A stretch of DNA of 64,000 nucleotides from an uncultured Clostridia bacterium (GTDB taxonomy: Bacteria > Bacillota > Clostridia > TANB77 > CAG-508). The stretch covers positions 1-64,000 of the forward strand of contig CALXPN010000006.1 in NCBI GenBank assembly GCA_944390285.1, read 5' to 3'. The notes below the pieces were generated by a model. The model did no database searches. It was not told the origin of the DNA and saw nothing but the letters and a program-made list of their open reading frames with translations. Below, piece after piece: positions 38,216 to 47,819 of this stretch. Each line of letters begins with the position of its first letter. Within the stretch, counting starts at the first letter, position 1. Both the position numbers and the translations under genes were made by a program.

Positions 38216-38659
38216 CTAGCTATTATTTTGTGTTGCATAATACCAAATAGCTGCAATTATCACAATAGCTGCTACAACTAAAATAATCCACATCCATGTT
38301 GTTGTTGTCATTGTTGCAAAACCATTTTCAGCAGTAGCTGTTGTTTCAGATACTGTTCTAGTAGCATTGTAATTACCTGTCATATCTTTATTTACATTAT
38401 TCATTCCTGTTTGCATTTTATTTCCAATATCTTCTGCAGTATTCTTAGCATTATCTACTCCATCTTTTACCATATTTTTAGAATCATCTATTACATTACC
38501 TGAAATTACATTTTTCACACTATCACCTGTTTTGTTCATTGATTGCATTATTTCATTTCCTAAATTGACTGTATCATTTCCTTCTTCTGCAAAACATATT
38601 CCACAACATAGAGAAAGGATTATTATAGCTAAACCACAAATTAAACCTTTTTTTGCCAT
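38216..38659 (-). CDS. Small exported protein with amphipathic middle and C-terminal anchor
   Basis: The 147 residues comprise a signal peptide (cleavage near CFAEE, about 25), a repetitive amphipathic stretch (VKNVISGNVIDDSKNMVKDGVDNAKNTAEDIGNKM), GNYNATRT and a C-terminal helix (about 122-141). The amphipathic part resembles LEA-like sequences, which is only a comparison. I recall similar proteins with GNYNATRT plus a WxW..L membrane end in uncultured Clostridia, without a name. Function is unknown. AAGGAAGG precedes the ATG. It sits between the preceding small secreted gene and spoIIIAH. Confidence 0.75.
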   Translation of the reverse strand: MAKKGLICGLAIIILSLCCGICFAEEGNDTVNLGNEIMQSMNKTGDSVKNVISGNVIDDSKNMVKDGVDNAKNTAEDIGNKMQTGMNNVNKDMTGNYNATRTVSETTATAENGFATMTTTTWMWIILVVAAIVIIAAIWYYATQNNS

Positions 38660-38774
38660 AATATTTTCCTTCCTTAATAAATTTTCGCTTTTGCGATATA
38701 TGAATTTTTACTTCATATATATTTTATTATTAAACTTAAAAAAAAAAATATTCTAGCAAAATTTGATAAAACAT

Positions 38775-39404
38775 TTATTTATTTGTTATATTTATATTAG
38801 ATGCTTGAACATTTAATTGTCTTTCTACAATATTTTGTATTTGTGAAATTTGTTCTTTATTTAGTGTAGTAGATTTTACCACAACACTTGTAATATTATT
38901 ATTTATTAGAATAATTACATTTTCAAAACCTTTATTTTTTATTAAATTTTCTGCTATCATTATTCCATTTTTTGTATTTGTTATATTAGTAATTTCTTGT
39001 ACTGCAATAGCTTTTTGATCTGCTGGAGTTTCTTGAGAATCTACTAATTTTTGATATGTTTCTAACATCTCTGAATACATTCTATCTCTTTGAAGTTTTG
39101 TTTCTTCAAAATAATTATCTACATCTTCTTTAGATTCACTTAAATTACTTTCTTCAACATTTTGTTCATTTACATTATTTTCCAAATTATCATTTGAAAC
39201 AATTGAACCTTTATTTTCTGTATCAGGTTTACTATTTACTAATTGAACATCTCCTAGATTTACATCATTTGTGCTTTCAGCTGAAACTTCAATATTGGTT
39301 TCTTTGCTATTATCTAAACTATAATTAAAATATCCTAACATTATTAAAGAAAATGCTATAATAGTTAAACAAATTTGTTTTATTTTCTCTTTTTTAAATT
39401 TCAA
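38775..39404 (-). CDS. spoIIIAH: Stage III sporulation protein AH
   Basis: SpoIIIAH sits in the mother-cell membrane and, through its extracellular YscJ/FliF-like domain, meets forespore SpoIIQ. A single helix (about 8-26) precedes an acidic linker and the conserved end: ETKLQRDRMYSEMLETYQKL, QKAIAVQEITNIT, AENLIKNKGFENVII and the ring-building domain. The start is a TTG that overlaps the region after the spoIIIAG stop, with GGGGGATGAG upstream. 209 residues is normal. It ends the operon. Confidence 0.93.
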   Translation of the reverse strand: MKFKKEKIKQICLTIIAFSLIMLGYFNYSLDNSKETNIEVSAESTNDVNLGDVQLVNSKPDTENKGSIVSNDNLENNVNEQNVEESNLSESKEDVDNYFEETKLQRDRMYSEMLETYQKLVDSQETPADQKAIAVQEITNITNTKNGIMIAENLIKNKGFENVIILINNNITSVVVKSTTLNKEQISQIQNIVERQLNVQASNINITNK

Positions 39405-39406
39405 AA

Positions 39407-39988
39407 TTACTCATCCCCCATTTCAAAAACTTGTATTTTGTGATTTGCAAGACCTGTAACTGCTTCAACTGCCATTATAATATTAGATTTTATTGTAGGA
39501 TTGTTTGCTCCTTCTGCTGTAACTATTGCACCTTCTATAACTGGTTGTATCACTTTTTCAGTTATTATATTTGAACTCTCATCAGTTACCACAGCTTTTT
39601 CATCATTTTGAGTTTCAGTAGTTCTTTTTCCACCTGAAGCATCTGTTTCTTCTATTGTACTAGTACTTAGGCTAACATTATATATTGGCACTACTGTACT
39701 ACTTTCAGAATATGTAATTAATACAGACACTTTTCCAACTCCTTCTATTTTACTCAAAATTTCTTCTAATTTTGTTTCTAAACTATCTGACTCTGAATTT
39801 GTACTTAATGTTTCTTCTGTTGCAAGTTCAACTCCTGTTTGATTTTCATAATCTTTGGTTTCATTTGTATCCTTTTTTAATATTTTATTTATAATAATAA
39901 GTGTTATTACAAGTATTATTAGAAATGAAATTAAATTTTCTATTTTTTTATCTTTATTTGTAAAAATTTTTTTTATTTTTTCAAACAT
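39407..39988 (-). CDS. spoIIIAG: Stage III sporulation protein AG
   Basis: SpoIIIAG forms the large ring of the mother-cell to forespore channel. One membrane helix (about 18-37), then LEEILSKIEGVGKVSVLITYSES, the ring-building domain, and VIEGAIVTAEGANNP. EKVIQPV..GA.V.A.GA is the family signature. 193 residues. Confidence 0.94.
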   Translation of the reverse strand: MFEKIKKIFTNKDKKIENLISFLIILVITLIIINKILKKDTNETKDYENQTGVELATEETLSTNSESDSLETKLEEILSKIEGVGKVSVLITYSESSTVVPIYNVSLSTSTIEETDASGGKRTTETQNDEKAVVTDESSNIITEKVIQPVIEGAIVTAEGANNPTIKSNIIMAVEAVTGLANHKIQVFEMGDE

Positions 39989-40031
39989 ATCTAATCTCCT
40001 TATATATAATGTTTTTAATAAATAATTGTTA

Positions 40032-40559
40032 CTATCTAAATATAATTTGGGATTCTTCTACTAAATAATTTTCTATTAAAAAATTCGCAATATCTTCATA
40101 ATATATTTTCACACTTTCATTATTTCCTATAGATACAGTATTTATCGCAATTTCATTTAATTCTTTTTTTTCCACAGAAATTTCTATTAATTCTATATTT
40201 TCATATTTGTTATCAACAGTTACTTCTACTGTTTTTACTATATAACCCATTTTTTCTACTTCTTTTTTTATTGTTTGCTCAATTCCTATTATATATACAT
40301 CTTTCATATCTGAATTAAAATTTGAAGAAACCTCTTCAGAATTCTCTTCAATTTTTTTTAAATTTTCAAAATATTCAAAATCAATTTTATAATTCATTAA
40401 ATTTAACAACGGATTTATAATAACAAAAATTATATAAATTCCTATAACAACTTTTACATATTTTTTATTATTTCCTTCTGGAACTAGTAACTCAATAATC
40501 ACTGAAATAATTATTGCAATTATAATTCCCTCACACCAATTTCTTATTATCCCAATCAT
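40032..40559 (-). CDS. spoIIIAF: Stage III sporulation protein AF
   Basis: Two N-terminal membrane helices (about 8-27 and 35-52) are followed by a soluble domain with VEVTVDNKYENIELIEISV. This fits SpoIIIAF, a channel component with a ring-building-like end. Sequence conservation is low, so position in the operon supports the call. 175 residues. Confidence 0.9.
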   Translation of the reverse strand: MIGIIRNWCEGIIIAIIISVIIELLVPEGNNKKYVKVVIGIYIIFVIINPLLNLMNYKIDFEYFENLKKIEENSEEVSSNFNSDMKDVYIIGIEQTIKKEVEKMGYIVKTVEVTVDNKYENIELIEISVEKKELNEIAINTVSIGNNESVKIYYEDIANFLIENYLVEESQIIFR

Positions 40560-40567
40560 ATATTTTC

Positions 40568-41644
40568 CTATCTATACATAAGTGCTGTATTTGTAACTTT
40601 TAGAACTAATGTAATTCCAATTACAAACATTATTGAAACAGATATTAAAATAGCAAATAATATTTTATAACTATCACCTATTTCTTCTATTAAACTAATT
40701 ATTTTTTTATCAGCTATAACTTCACATACAGCAGATGTTAATTTAAACGAAAACCATAAAATTCCTATTTTTATTATAGGAATTAGCACAATTCCTATAA
40801 TAACAATAATTCCTATTATTCCAACTGAATTTTTTAAAATATTTCCACATCCTATAACACTATCTACTGTATCTCCTAATATTTTTCCAACTACAGGTAT
40901 AAAAGTAGAAACTGCTGCTTTAGCTGTTTTTCCAGTCATTCCATCTACAGAACTACTCAAAGTTCCTTCAATAGATAATGTACAAGAAAAAATTGTTAAA
41001 ATAATACCTAATATCCAAATTATTGAAGATTTCATAAATTTAGAAAGCTTGTCTATTGATATTTTTTTAGAAATATTTGAAATTATAGAAATTGTTATAC
41101 TCACAAGTAAAAAAGGTATTAAAAAACTAGATATAAAATTACCTATAAAATTAACCATAAATATCAAAATAGGTTCTGTGATTGTTGTTGTAACTAATGA
41201 ACCAGTTGTAAGCATTAATGTTAAAAGAAGTGGTATAAATAAATTCATAAAAATTACTATATTATTTATACAATCTTTTGTTAAATCTAAAATTGTTACA
41301 AAATTATTAGTGATAATTGTAACAATTATTAAATATTGTACAAAATATACAACTTTACTAGAATTTGAATTTCCTAAATTTTCTATAATAGTTTTGAAAA
41401 TGCTGTGTATTATAATTATTGTTACAATACTAATCATTAAAGTAATTATTTCTGAAAATTCTTGCAAAAAAACGTCAAATATATTATTTATTTCAAAAAT
41501 ATTTCCTATACTACCACTAATTGCATTTGAAAATAATTCTGTAATATCTAAATCAGGAAAAACATTTTGCGTATATTTTTCAGCAGAACTTAAAAAATCA
41601 CTAATATTTAATGCATCACTTTGAGAATTTAAAATTTCATTCAT
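40568..41644 (-). CDS. spoIIIAE: Stage III sporulation protein AE
   Basis: This is the largest polytopic part of the SpoIIIA complex. It shows about eight helices after a signal-like start, and the family segments TGKTAKAAVSTFIPVVGKILGDTVDSVIGCGNILKNSVG and IIPIIKIGILWFSFKLTSAVCE(V). 358 residues. AGGAG precedes the ATG. Confidence 0.95.
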   Translation of the reverse strand: MNEILNSQSDALNISDFLSSAEKYTQNVFPDLDITELFSNAISGSIGNIFEINNIFDVFLQEFSEIITLMISIVTIIIIHSIFKTIIENLGNSNSSKVVYFVQYLIIVTIITNNFVTILDLTKDCINNIVIFMNLFIPLLLTLMLTTGSLVTTTITEPILIFMVNFIGNFISSFLIPFLLVSITISIISNISKKISIDKLSKFMKSSIIWILGIILTIFSCTLSIEGTLSSSVDGMTGKTAKAAVSTFIPVVGKILGDTVDSVIGCGNILKNSVGIIGIIVIIGIVLIPIIKIGILWFSFKLTSAVCEVIADKKIISLIEEIGDSYKILFAILISVSIMFVIGITLVLKVTNTALMYR

Positions 41645-41656
41645 TTATTTCTCCTA

Positions 41657-42043
41657 TTATGGCAAAAGTTTTGTAAGAGTTTCTAAAGTTGTAGAAATCA
41701 CTGGAATTGACAAAGAAATTACAATTATTTTTCCTCCAAAATCAATCTTATTTGCTATTGAACTTTCTCCTGCATCTTTACAAATACTAACAGCATATTC
41801 AGTTAAAATTGATATACCAGTAATTTTTAGTAATAAACTTATAAATTTATTATTATACTCTGACTTATTAGAAATTTCATTTATAAAACTTATAATAGAA
41901 CTTATTGTATCCATAGAAAATAATATAATTATTGCTCCACCAATTAAAATTGGATATATTGCATATTCTCTTTTATATTCTTTTAAAACTATTGTTAAAA
42001 TTAAAGTGATAAAACCAATTCCTATAATTTTTAGTATATCCAT
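41657..42043 (-). CDS. spoIIIAD: Stage III sporulation protein AD
   Basis: A 128-residue, four-helix membrane protein with ICKDAGESSIANKIDFGGKIIVISLSIPV, the SpoIIIAD signature. Its start overlaps the spoIIIAC stop by one base, so translation is coupled. Confidence 0.95.
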   Translation of the reverse strand: MDILKIIGIGFITLILTIVLKEYKREYAIYPILIGGAIIILFSMDTISSIISFINEISNKSEYNNKFISLLLKITGISILTEYAVSICKDAGESSIANKIDFGGKIIVISLSIPVISTTLETLTKLLP

Positions 42044-42237
42044 TATAAATTAAACACCGTCCTTACTGTTTCAAATAAAGAACTTATCTCTTGTACTACT
42101 ATTGCTAAAACAATAACCATTCCAGCCAATGTAGTCATCATAGCTTGATCTTCTCTACCAGCTTTTGTTAATATTTGATACAATACTGCAACTAATATAC
42201 CTATTCCAGCAATTTTTATTAATAAATCTATATCCAT
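42043..42237 (-). CDS. spoIIIAC: Stage III sporulation protein AC
   Basis: A 64-residue two-helix protein with QILTKAGREDQAMMTTLAGMVIVL, matching SpoIIIAC. It is coupled to spoIIIAD. Confidence 0.95.
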   Translation of the reverse strand: MDIDLLIKIAGIGILVAVLYQILTKAGREDQAMMTTLAGMVIVLAIVVQEISSLFETVRTVFNL

Positions 42238-42246
42238 AAAACTCTC

Positions 42247-42750
42247 CTATATTAATAATATACAAATTCCTAAACCTAAAACTATGCCCATTGTCTTATA
42301 TAACTTCATATTTTTGTTTTTTTCATACTCAGCTTTTTCTATTTGTTTTTCTATTAAATTTTGTGTTAATAAAATCTCATTAACTTGTCCTTTAATATCA
42401 GTTTTTCCTAACAATTTACCCATCATTCTTATAATCTCTTTATCTTCATCTAATAAATTATTTTTTATATCATTTATTGATTCACTCCATGCTTCATAAA
42501 TATTTTTATTTTTATTAATTGTATTTAAAAATATATTTTCTTTATTTTCATATATTACTTTTGAAATATCTGAAAAAATACTTTTTAAAGGTTCATATGT
42601 GAATTCAATTTTCGTTTTAAACATAATTAAGGCATTTTGAAACATATTTAATTCTATAACTCTATTTTCATATGTCTTAGACTTTAATATTCCTATATAT
42701 GTGCAAATAATTATTATGCCAATTAGATTAATCCATTTTAAAATAAACAT
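42247..42750 (-). CDS. spoIIIAB: Stage III sporulation protein AB
   Basis: Helices at both ends frame a cytoplasmic helical domain with R.IELNMFQNALIMFKTKIEFTYEPL and LLGKTDIKGQ. It resembles type II secretion platform proteins, as known for the family. 167 residues. Confidence 0.94.
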   Translation of the reverse strand: MFILKWINLIGIIIICTYIGILKSKTYENRVIELNMFQNALIMFKTKIEFTYEPLKSIFSDISKVIYENKENIFLNTINKNKNIYEAWSESINDIKNNLLDEDKEIIRMMGKLLGKTDIKGQVNEILLTQNLIEKQIEKAEYEKNKNMKLYKTMGIVLGLGICILLI

Positions 42751-42767
42751 TTTCTACTACACATCCT

Positions 42768-43748
42768 TTAATTATCAAAATCTATAAAATTTAATTCTTT
42801 TGATTTTTCTTCAATATTCTCTTTCGAAAATTTTTCATATTCTGATTTTTTCTTATTTAATAAAAAAACCTCCTTAGGGATGCCTTTTTCATATGGATTT
42901 AAAAAAATTATTGTTTCAAAAAGATGCGAATTTATTAATTTTTTTAAAACTGGATTTAAATATATATCATCAAAATTAGAACCATGAGCAGAAAAAATTC
43001 CTTTACAACCTGAACACATTGCATAATTTATTACATCAATATCTTCAAATCCGCCTATTTCATCAGCTACAATAACTTTAGGAGCCATAGATCTCACTAA
43101 CATTCGTATTCCTATGCTTTTTGAAACATTTTCTATAACATCAGATTTTATACCTATATCATTTTGAGGTACTCCTTTATATAATGAAGCAATTTCAGAT
43201 CTTTCATCAACAATTCCTACATCTATACCTTTAAATTTTAAACTTCTTATTCCACTAGAAACTTGTCTTACTATATCTCTTAAAAGCGTTGTTTTACCTG
43301 CTCCTGGTGGAGATACTATCAAAGTATTATATACAGAATTTTCTTCTAAATTTAAAATATGTTTTAAAATATTATTACTACATCCTAAAATTTGTCTTGA
43401 TATTCTAAAATTTAAGCTATTTATATAATTTATATTTATTACTTTCTCATTTTCTATAACACACGAACCACTTATTCCAACTCTATGTCCTCCATTTATT
43501 GTAACAAATCCTTCTGCTATTTGTTTCTGATAGCTGTAAATAGAATTTTCACACACTGATTGTAAAATATTTAAAATTTCATCTCTATTTACCTGATATC
43601 TAACGATTTTTTCATAATTATTAAATTTTAATACAATTGGTTTTCCTACTCGTATTCTAATTTCTTCTAATATATTATATTTTTCACCAATTTCTTGTTT
43701 TAATATATTCTCTAATTTAATTGGAAAATATTTTAATATTCTTTCCAT
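42768..43748 (-). CDS. spoIIIAA: Stage III sporulation protein AA, ATPase
   Basis: This secretion-type ATPase powers the SpoIIIA channel. RIRVGKPIVL, GFVTINGGHRVGISG, Walker A SPPGAGKTTLLRD, VDERSEIA and MAPKVIVADEIGG are all visible. An upstream in-frame ATG (43823) would add 25 residues lying in the preceding terminator. GAGGAG fits the ATG at 43748 (326 residues). A GAATAT and a GTATGAT about 14 bases apart upstream faintly resemble a SigE promoter, which would be expected for this operon. Confidence 0.95.
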   Translation of the reverse strand: MERILKYFPIKLENILKQEIGEKYNILEEIRIRVGKPIVLKFNNYEKIVRYQVNRDEILNILQSVCENSIYSYQKQIAEGFVTINGGHRVGISGSCVIENEKVININYINSLNFRISRQILGCSNNILKHILNLEENSVYNTLIVSPPGAGKTTLLRDIVRQVSSGIRSLKFKGIDVGIVDERSEIASLYKGVPQNDIGIKSDVIENVSKSIGIRMLVRSMAPKVIVADEIGGFEDIDVINYAMCSGCKGIFSAHGSNFDDIYLNPVLKKLINSHLFETIIFLNPYEKGIPKEVFLLNKKKSEYEKFSKENIEEKSKELNFIDFDN

Positions 43749-43807
43749 AATTCTCCTCTTTTTATCATACTTAAAATATATATATTCATAAAAATTTTTT
43801 TTAGAAC

Positions 43808-43839
43808 AAAAAAAACATATCAAAATCGATATGTTTTTT
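43808..43839 (-). terminator. Terminator between the YezG-like gene and spoIIIAA
   Basis: A perfect 12-base stem (43810-43821 with 43828-43839) with a six-base loop ends in U's on either strand. It separates the glycolysis/YezG unit from the spoIIIA operon. Confidence 0.8.
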
Positions 43840-43845
43840 GTTATA

Positions 43846-44586
43846 TTATTTTTTCCAATTTAATATTTGATTATTATAAGTTATTTCTTCTTCATCTTCT
43901 ATAATATCATCTATTTTATTTTTCTTAAATAAACCTTTTTTCTTTTTCTCTTTAGGAATATTCTCTGTTTTTGATTGAGCTATTGCTTCTTCAACAGTTA
44001 ATGTTTTTTCATAATCTATAATATTTTTAACAGGTTGTTTATATACTCCTTCAATATATACATCTCTTCTGGGAATGTCATATAATTGTATATATTGATT
44101 ATATGCTTCTATTATTTTTTTATCCTTTTTACTCAAAAATTCTATACCTTCTGATAGATAATTATATCTCCAAATAACATGTCTTTCATAAGAATCAAAT
44201 TGAGACCTTTGTAAATTTTGATAATCGTATTCTATTTTAAATTGATAATTTTCAATACTAATAGTCACATTACTCCAAACTTTTCTTTTGGATTTAATTG
44301 CACGTTCTCTTAAAAGTTTAATTAGATTATACACATCTGTAATTAATTTTGAATATTGCTCTTCATCTATGTTAAAAAGACTAGGTATTTCATAACCATT
44401 TACAAATTTTCTTTTTATTATACCTTTTGGGAGATAATAAAAATACATTTCTCCCACTGGTTTTTGATTTGGTATATCTATCACAGAAGCATATAAATAT
44501 ATGCTTTCCCATTTTTCTGGAATTATATAAAATAATTTTTTTTGTATATCTGAATATAATATTTTTTCTTCTGGTAAACCTATCAT
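43846..44586 (-). CDS. YezG/DUF600-type immunity-like protein with C-terminal extension
   Basis: Residues 1-155 match the YezG pattern: IPEKWESIYLYASVIDI, VGEMYFYYLP, IPSLFNIDEEQYSKLITDVYNLIKLLRE, VWSNVTISIE, FKIEYDYQNL and ERHVIWRYNYL. YezG proteins are antitoxins to LXG-type toxins. Here no toxin gene is adjacent. A Lys/Glu-rich tail of about 90 residues with IPKEKKKKGLFKKNKID is not typical of the family. It follows gpmI by 55 bases and ends at a terminator, so it may be co-transcribed with glycolysis genes. Confidence 0.8.
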   Translation of the reverse strand: MIGLPEEKILYSDIQKKLFYIIPEKWESIYLYASVIDIPNQKPVGEMYFYYLPKGIIKRKFVNGYEIPSLFNIDEEQYSKLITDVYNLIKLLRERAIKSKRKVWSNVTISIENYQFKIEYDYQNLQRSQFDSYERHVIWRYNYLSEGIEFLSKKDKKIIEAYNQYIQLYDIPRRDVYIEGVYKQPVKNIIDYEKTLTVEEAIAQSKTENIPKEKKKKGLFKKNKIDDIIEDEEEITYNNQILNWKK

Positions 44587-44641
44587 AAATTTCTCCTAAA
44601 ATTAAGTTTATTTTAGCAATCTTTTTTATGAATTTATTATA

Positions 44642-46177
44642 TTAGTTCTCTATTAGACTTACTCCTGTCATTTCTGCAGGTTTCTCAAGTCCCATTATAT
44701 CTAGCATTGTTGGTGCAAGATCAGCAAGTTTTCCTTCTTTTAACTTTTTATTTGCTGGAATTCCAACAATTGCAAGAGGAACAGGATTAGTTGTGTGTGC
44801 TGTTTGTGGTTCTCCTGTTTTATAATCTATCATTTGCTCACAATTTCCATGATCTGCTGTTATCAATAATACTCCATTTACTTCATTTATTGCATTTACT
44901 ACTCTATTTACGCATTCATCTATTGCTTCTAATGCCTTAACAGCAGCATCTATACTTCCTGTATGTCCTACCATATCTGGATTTGCAAAATTTAAAATAA
45001 TTGCATCATATTTTTCAGATTTTATTGCATCAACTACTTTATCTGTAACTTCATATGCACTCATTTCAGGTTTTAAATCATAAGTTTCAACTTTAGGTGA
45101 TGGAACTAAAATTCTATCTTCACCTTCATATTGTTTTTCTTCACCACCATTAAAGAAAAATGTTACATGTGCATATTTTTCTGTTTCTGCTATTCTTAAC
45201 TGCTTTAACCCTTTATGACTTATATATTCACCAAATGTATTTTTTATTTCTTCTTTTTTGTAAGCTACTTCTACATTTGGCATTGTTTCATCATATGGTG
45301 TCATACAAACAAAATATGTGTTTAAGTCTTTAGTTTCAAAACCATCAAATTCTTTATCTACTATACTTCTAGTTATTTCTCTTGCTCTATCAGGTCTAAA
45401 ATTAAAGAATATAATAGAATCTCCATCTTCTATTTTTGCTATTGGTTCTCCATTTTTATTTGTTATAACTGTAGGTTTTACAAACTCATCAAAAATTTCT
45501 TTTTGATAAGATTCTTCTATAGCAGAAATCGCTGAATTTGCTTTTTCACCTTCTCCTTTTACTAAAGCATCATATGCAAGTTTTACTCTTTCCCATCTCT
45601 TATCTCTATCCATACTATAGAATCTTCCAGAAATTGAAGCAATTTGTCCTATACCTTTTTCTTTCATTTTCTCTTCAAGTTCTGAGATATAACTTTCTCC
45701 AGATGCTGGTGGTGTATCTCTTCCATCCATAAAACAATGTACATATACATTTTCAAAATCTTTTCTTTTAGCAAGTTCTAATAAAGCATATAAATGTCTA
45801 TTATGACTATGAACACCACCATCAGATAATAATCCCATTATATGAAGTTTTGAATTATTTTTTCTACAATTTTCTATAGCTTTTACAAATTCTGGCATAC
45901 TAAAAAAATCACCATCTTCAATTGCTTTAGTAATTTTAGCTAAATCTTGATATACAATTCTTCCAGCACCAATATTTGTATGTCCTACTTCTGAGTTTCC
46001 CATTTGACCTTCAGGTAATCCTACTGCTAATCCACTTGTATGAATTATTGTATTTGGATTTGATTTTAATATCTCATTTAGATGTGGAATATTAGCTAAT
46101 TTAACAGCATTTCCTTCTGTTTTTTCATTTATTCCAAATCCATCTAGTATCATTAACATCGTTAATTTCTTGCTCAT
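44642..46177 (-). CDS. gpmI: 2,3-bisphosphoglycerate-independent phosphoglycerate mutase
   Basis: GpmI interconverts 3- and 2-phosphoglycerate with two Mn ions. ILDGFGIN, the phospho-Ser loop [51 protein letters not shown] and TADHGN with late metal ligands are present. Length 511 is normal. It follows tpiA by 40 bases and is the last glycolytic gene of the cluster. Confidence 0.98.
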   Translation of the reverse strand: MSKKLTMLMILDGFGINEKTEGNAVKLANIPHLNEILKSNPNTIIHTSGLAVGLPEGQMGNSEVGHTNIGAGRIVYQDLAKITKAIEDGDFFSMPEFVKAIENCRKNNSKLHIMGLLSDGGVHSHNRHLYALLELAKRKDFENVYVHCFMDGRDTPPASGESYISELEEKMKEKGIGQIASISGRFYSMDRDKRWERVKLAYDALVKGEGEKANSAISAIEESYQKEIFDEFVKPTVITNKNGEPIAKIEDGDSIIFFNFRPDRAREITRSIVDKEFDGFETKDLNTYFVCMTPYDETMPNVEVAYKKEEIKNTFGEYISHKGLKQLRIAETEKYAHVTFFFNGGEEKQYEGEDRILVPSPKVETYDLKPEMSAYEVTDKVVDAIKSEKYDAIILNFANPDMVGHTGSIDAAVKALEAIDECVNRVVNAINEVNGVLLITADHGNCEQMIDYKTGEPQTAHTTNPVPLAIVGIPANKKLKEGKLADLAPTMLDIMGLEKPAEMTGVSLIEN

Positions 46178-46217
46178 ATTCTCTCCTACACTTCCATTCT
46201 ACTATTGTTTATTTTTA

Positions 46218-46970
46218 TTACTCATCATAATTTACTATTTTACTAAACTCTTCAGGTTTCAAACTAGCTCCACCTACTAATCCACCATCAATATCAGATG
46301 TTGTAAATAATTCTTTTGCATTTGATGATTTTACACTACCACCATATTGAATTATTACATTTTCTGAAACATCTTCTCCATAAATTTTCTTTATTTCATT
46401 TCTTATTGCTTTTATAGAATTATTTGCATCTTCTGATGTAGCTGTTTTTCCAGTTCCTATTGCCCAAATTGGTTCATATGCGATTATTGTATTTTTTACT
46501 TGTTCTTTTGATAATCCATCTAAAGCAAGTTTAGTTTGAGTTGTAATAATTTTCTCTGTTTCTCCTGATTCTCTTTGTTCTAATGTTTCTCCTACACAAA
46601 CTATAGGTTTTAAATCATTTTCAAAAGCTGATTTTATTTTTTTGTTAACAGATTCATCTGTTTCATTATAATATTGTCTTCTTTCAGAATGACCTATTAT
46701 AACATATTCTACACCTATAGCTTTTAACATTTTACCAGATACTTCACCTGTATATGCACCATTTTCTGCAAAATGCATATTTTGAGCACCTATTTTTATA
46801 TTTGTATTTTGTGCATTCATTATACAATAAAATAAATCTGTATAAGGAACACATAAAATAACTTCTGCTTTACTGTTTTTCACCATAGGCTCAAAAGTTT
46901 GTATATATTCAATTGCTTCATTTGGAAGCATATTCATTTTCCAATTTCCTGCAATAACTTTTTTTCTCAT
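46218..46970 (-). CDS. tpiA: Triosephosphate isomerase
   Basis: TpiA interconverts dihydroxyacetone phosphate and glyceraldehyde 3-phosphate. GNWKMN (Lys), GHSERR (His), AYEPIWAIGTGKTA (Glu) and the phosphate loop YGGSV, GGLVGGASL are intact. 250 residues. It lies 23 bases after the Nudix gene. Confidence 0.98.
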   Translation of the reverse strand: MRKKVIAGNWKMNMLPNEAIEYIQTFEPMVKNSKAEVILCVPYTDLFYCIMNAQNTNIKIGAQNMHFAENGAYTGEVSGKMLKAIGVEYVIIGHSERRQYYNETDESVNKKIKSAFENDLKPIVCVGETLEQRESGETEKIITTQTKLALDGLSKEQVKNTIIAYEPIWAIGTGKTATSEDANNSIKAIRNEIKKIYGEDVSENVIIQYGGSVKSSNAKELFTTSDIDGGLVGGASLKPEEFSKIVNYDE

Positions 46971-46993
46971 CTTCTATCCTCCTTTTTCTGATA

Positions 46994-47767
46994 CTACCTT
47001 TCATCTGGAACAGTAATACTTTTTACTATTCTCTTATATATTCCAGGTTCGTCTACAATTCCTCTTTCTTTTTTACTTAAATATATTTTTTTGTATTCTT
47101 CTATTGATATATAAAAATTCCCTTTTTCAATAAGTGTATCTAAATTTTGAAAAGTTTTTTCATATTGCTCTTCATTCTCAGAAACATATGGAAATCTAAA
47201 TTTTGACTGTCTTATTGCCTGTTTTACTTCATCATAATCATACCAATAAATTTCTTCCACTGCTGAGTCTTTTGCCTCTATTCCGTAATCATCATCTACC
47301 AATAATCCATAAACTGTAGCAAAACATCTTAAATTTGCTTTTTTATCATCTTCTAAATGTTTTTCAAAATCCATATCTATTTTTCCTAAGAAACATAACT
47401 TATCTGCTAGCTGAGTTCTATCATATCCATTCATAGAAATTTCTTCTTTGAGTTCTCTTATCATTGCTATACGATTCAATTCCCAAGATTTCACATGTCC
47501 TGATACTAAATCTAATTCTTCAGGATTTATTTCACCTGTAGCTCTCTTTTCTACTAAAACTTTATTATTAGATTTATTTATAACAAAACATGTTACACAC
47601 TCTATCCAAGGCTTTATGAATTTGCCATTATATCTAGAGTCTTTTTTTCTACACATAAAGCCTTTTGAGGCATGTCTCTCATAAGCTATTTTACTAATAT
47701 CAAGCAGTTTTTCTTTATCTTCAGTATAAATTGCTATTTTTTCATTATTTTTTATTTCGTTTTGCAT
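46994..47767 (-). CDS. Nudix hydrolase inside the glycolytic operon
   Basis: The middle of this 257-residue protein is a Nudix domain with a loose box GHVKSWELNRIAMIRELKEEISMNGY (RELKEEIS core). An N-terminal extension (residues 1-45) and a C-terminal region with YPYVSENEEQYEKTFQNL flank it. The GTG at 47776 belongs to the AAAGGTGG ribosome binding site, so the ATG at 47767 is used. It resembles the Nudix/IDI-like group; the substrate is unknown. It sits between pgk and tpiA, an unusual place. Confidence 0.85.
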   Translation of the reverse strand: MQNEIKNNEKIAIYTEDKEKLLDISKIAYERHASKGFMCRKKDSRYNGKFIKPWIECVTCFVINKSNNKVLVEKRATGEINPEELDLVSGHVKSWELNRIAMIRELKEEISMNGYDRTQLADKLCFLGKIDMDFEKHLEDDKKANLRCFATVYGLLVDDDYGIEAKDSAVEEIYWYDYDEVKQAIRQSKFRFPYVSENEEQYEKTFQNLDTLIEKGNFYISIEEYKKIYLSKKERGIVDEPGIYKRIVKSITVPDER

Positions 47768-47819
47768 TAGTTCCACCTTTTCTATTTATGATAATATATA
47801 AGCAATTTATATTATATTA

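Noticed and set aside
41049..41624. 191-codon plus-strand frame opposite spoIIIAE
   Set aside because: It is a shadow arising from AT-rich codons of a conserved membrane protein.
43748..43823. Upstream start of spoIIIAA
   Set aside because: It would begin in the terminator hairpin and has no ribosome binding site.
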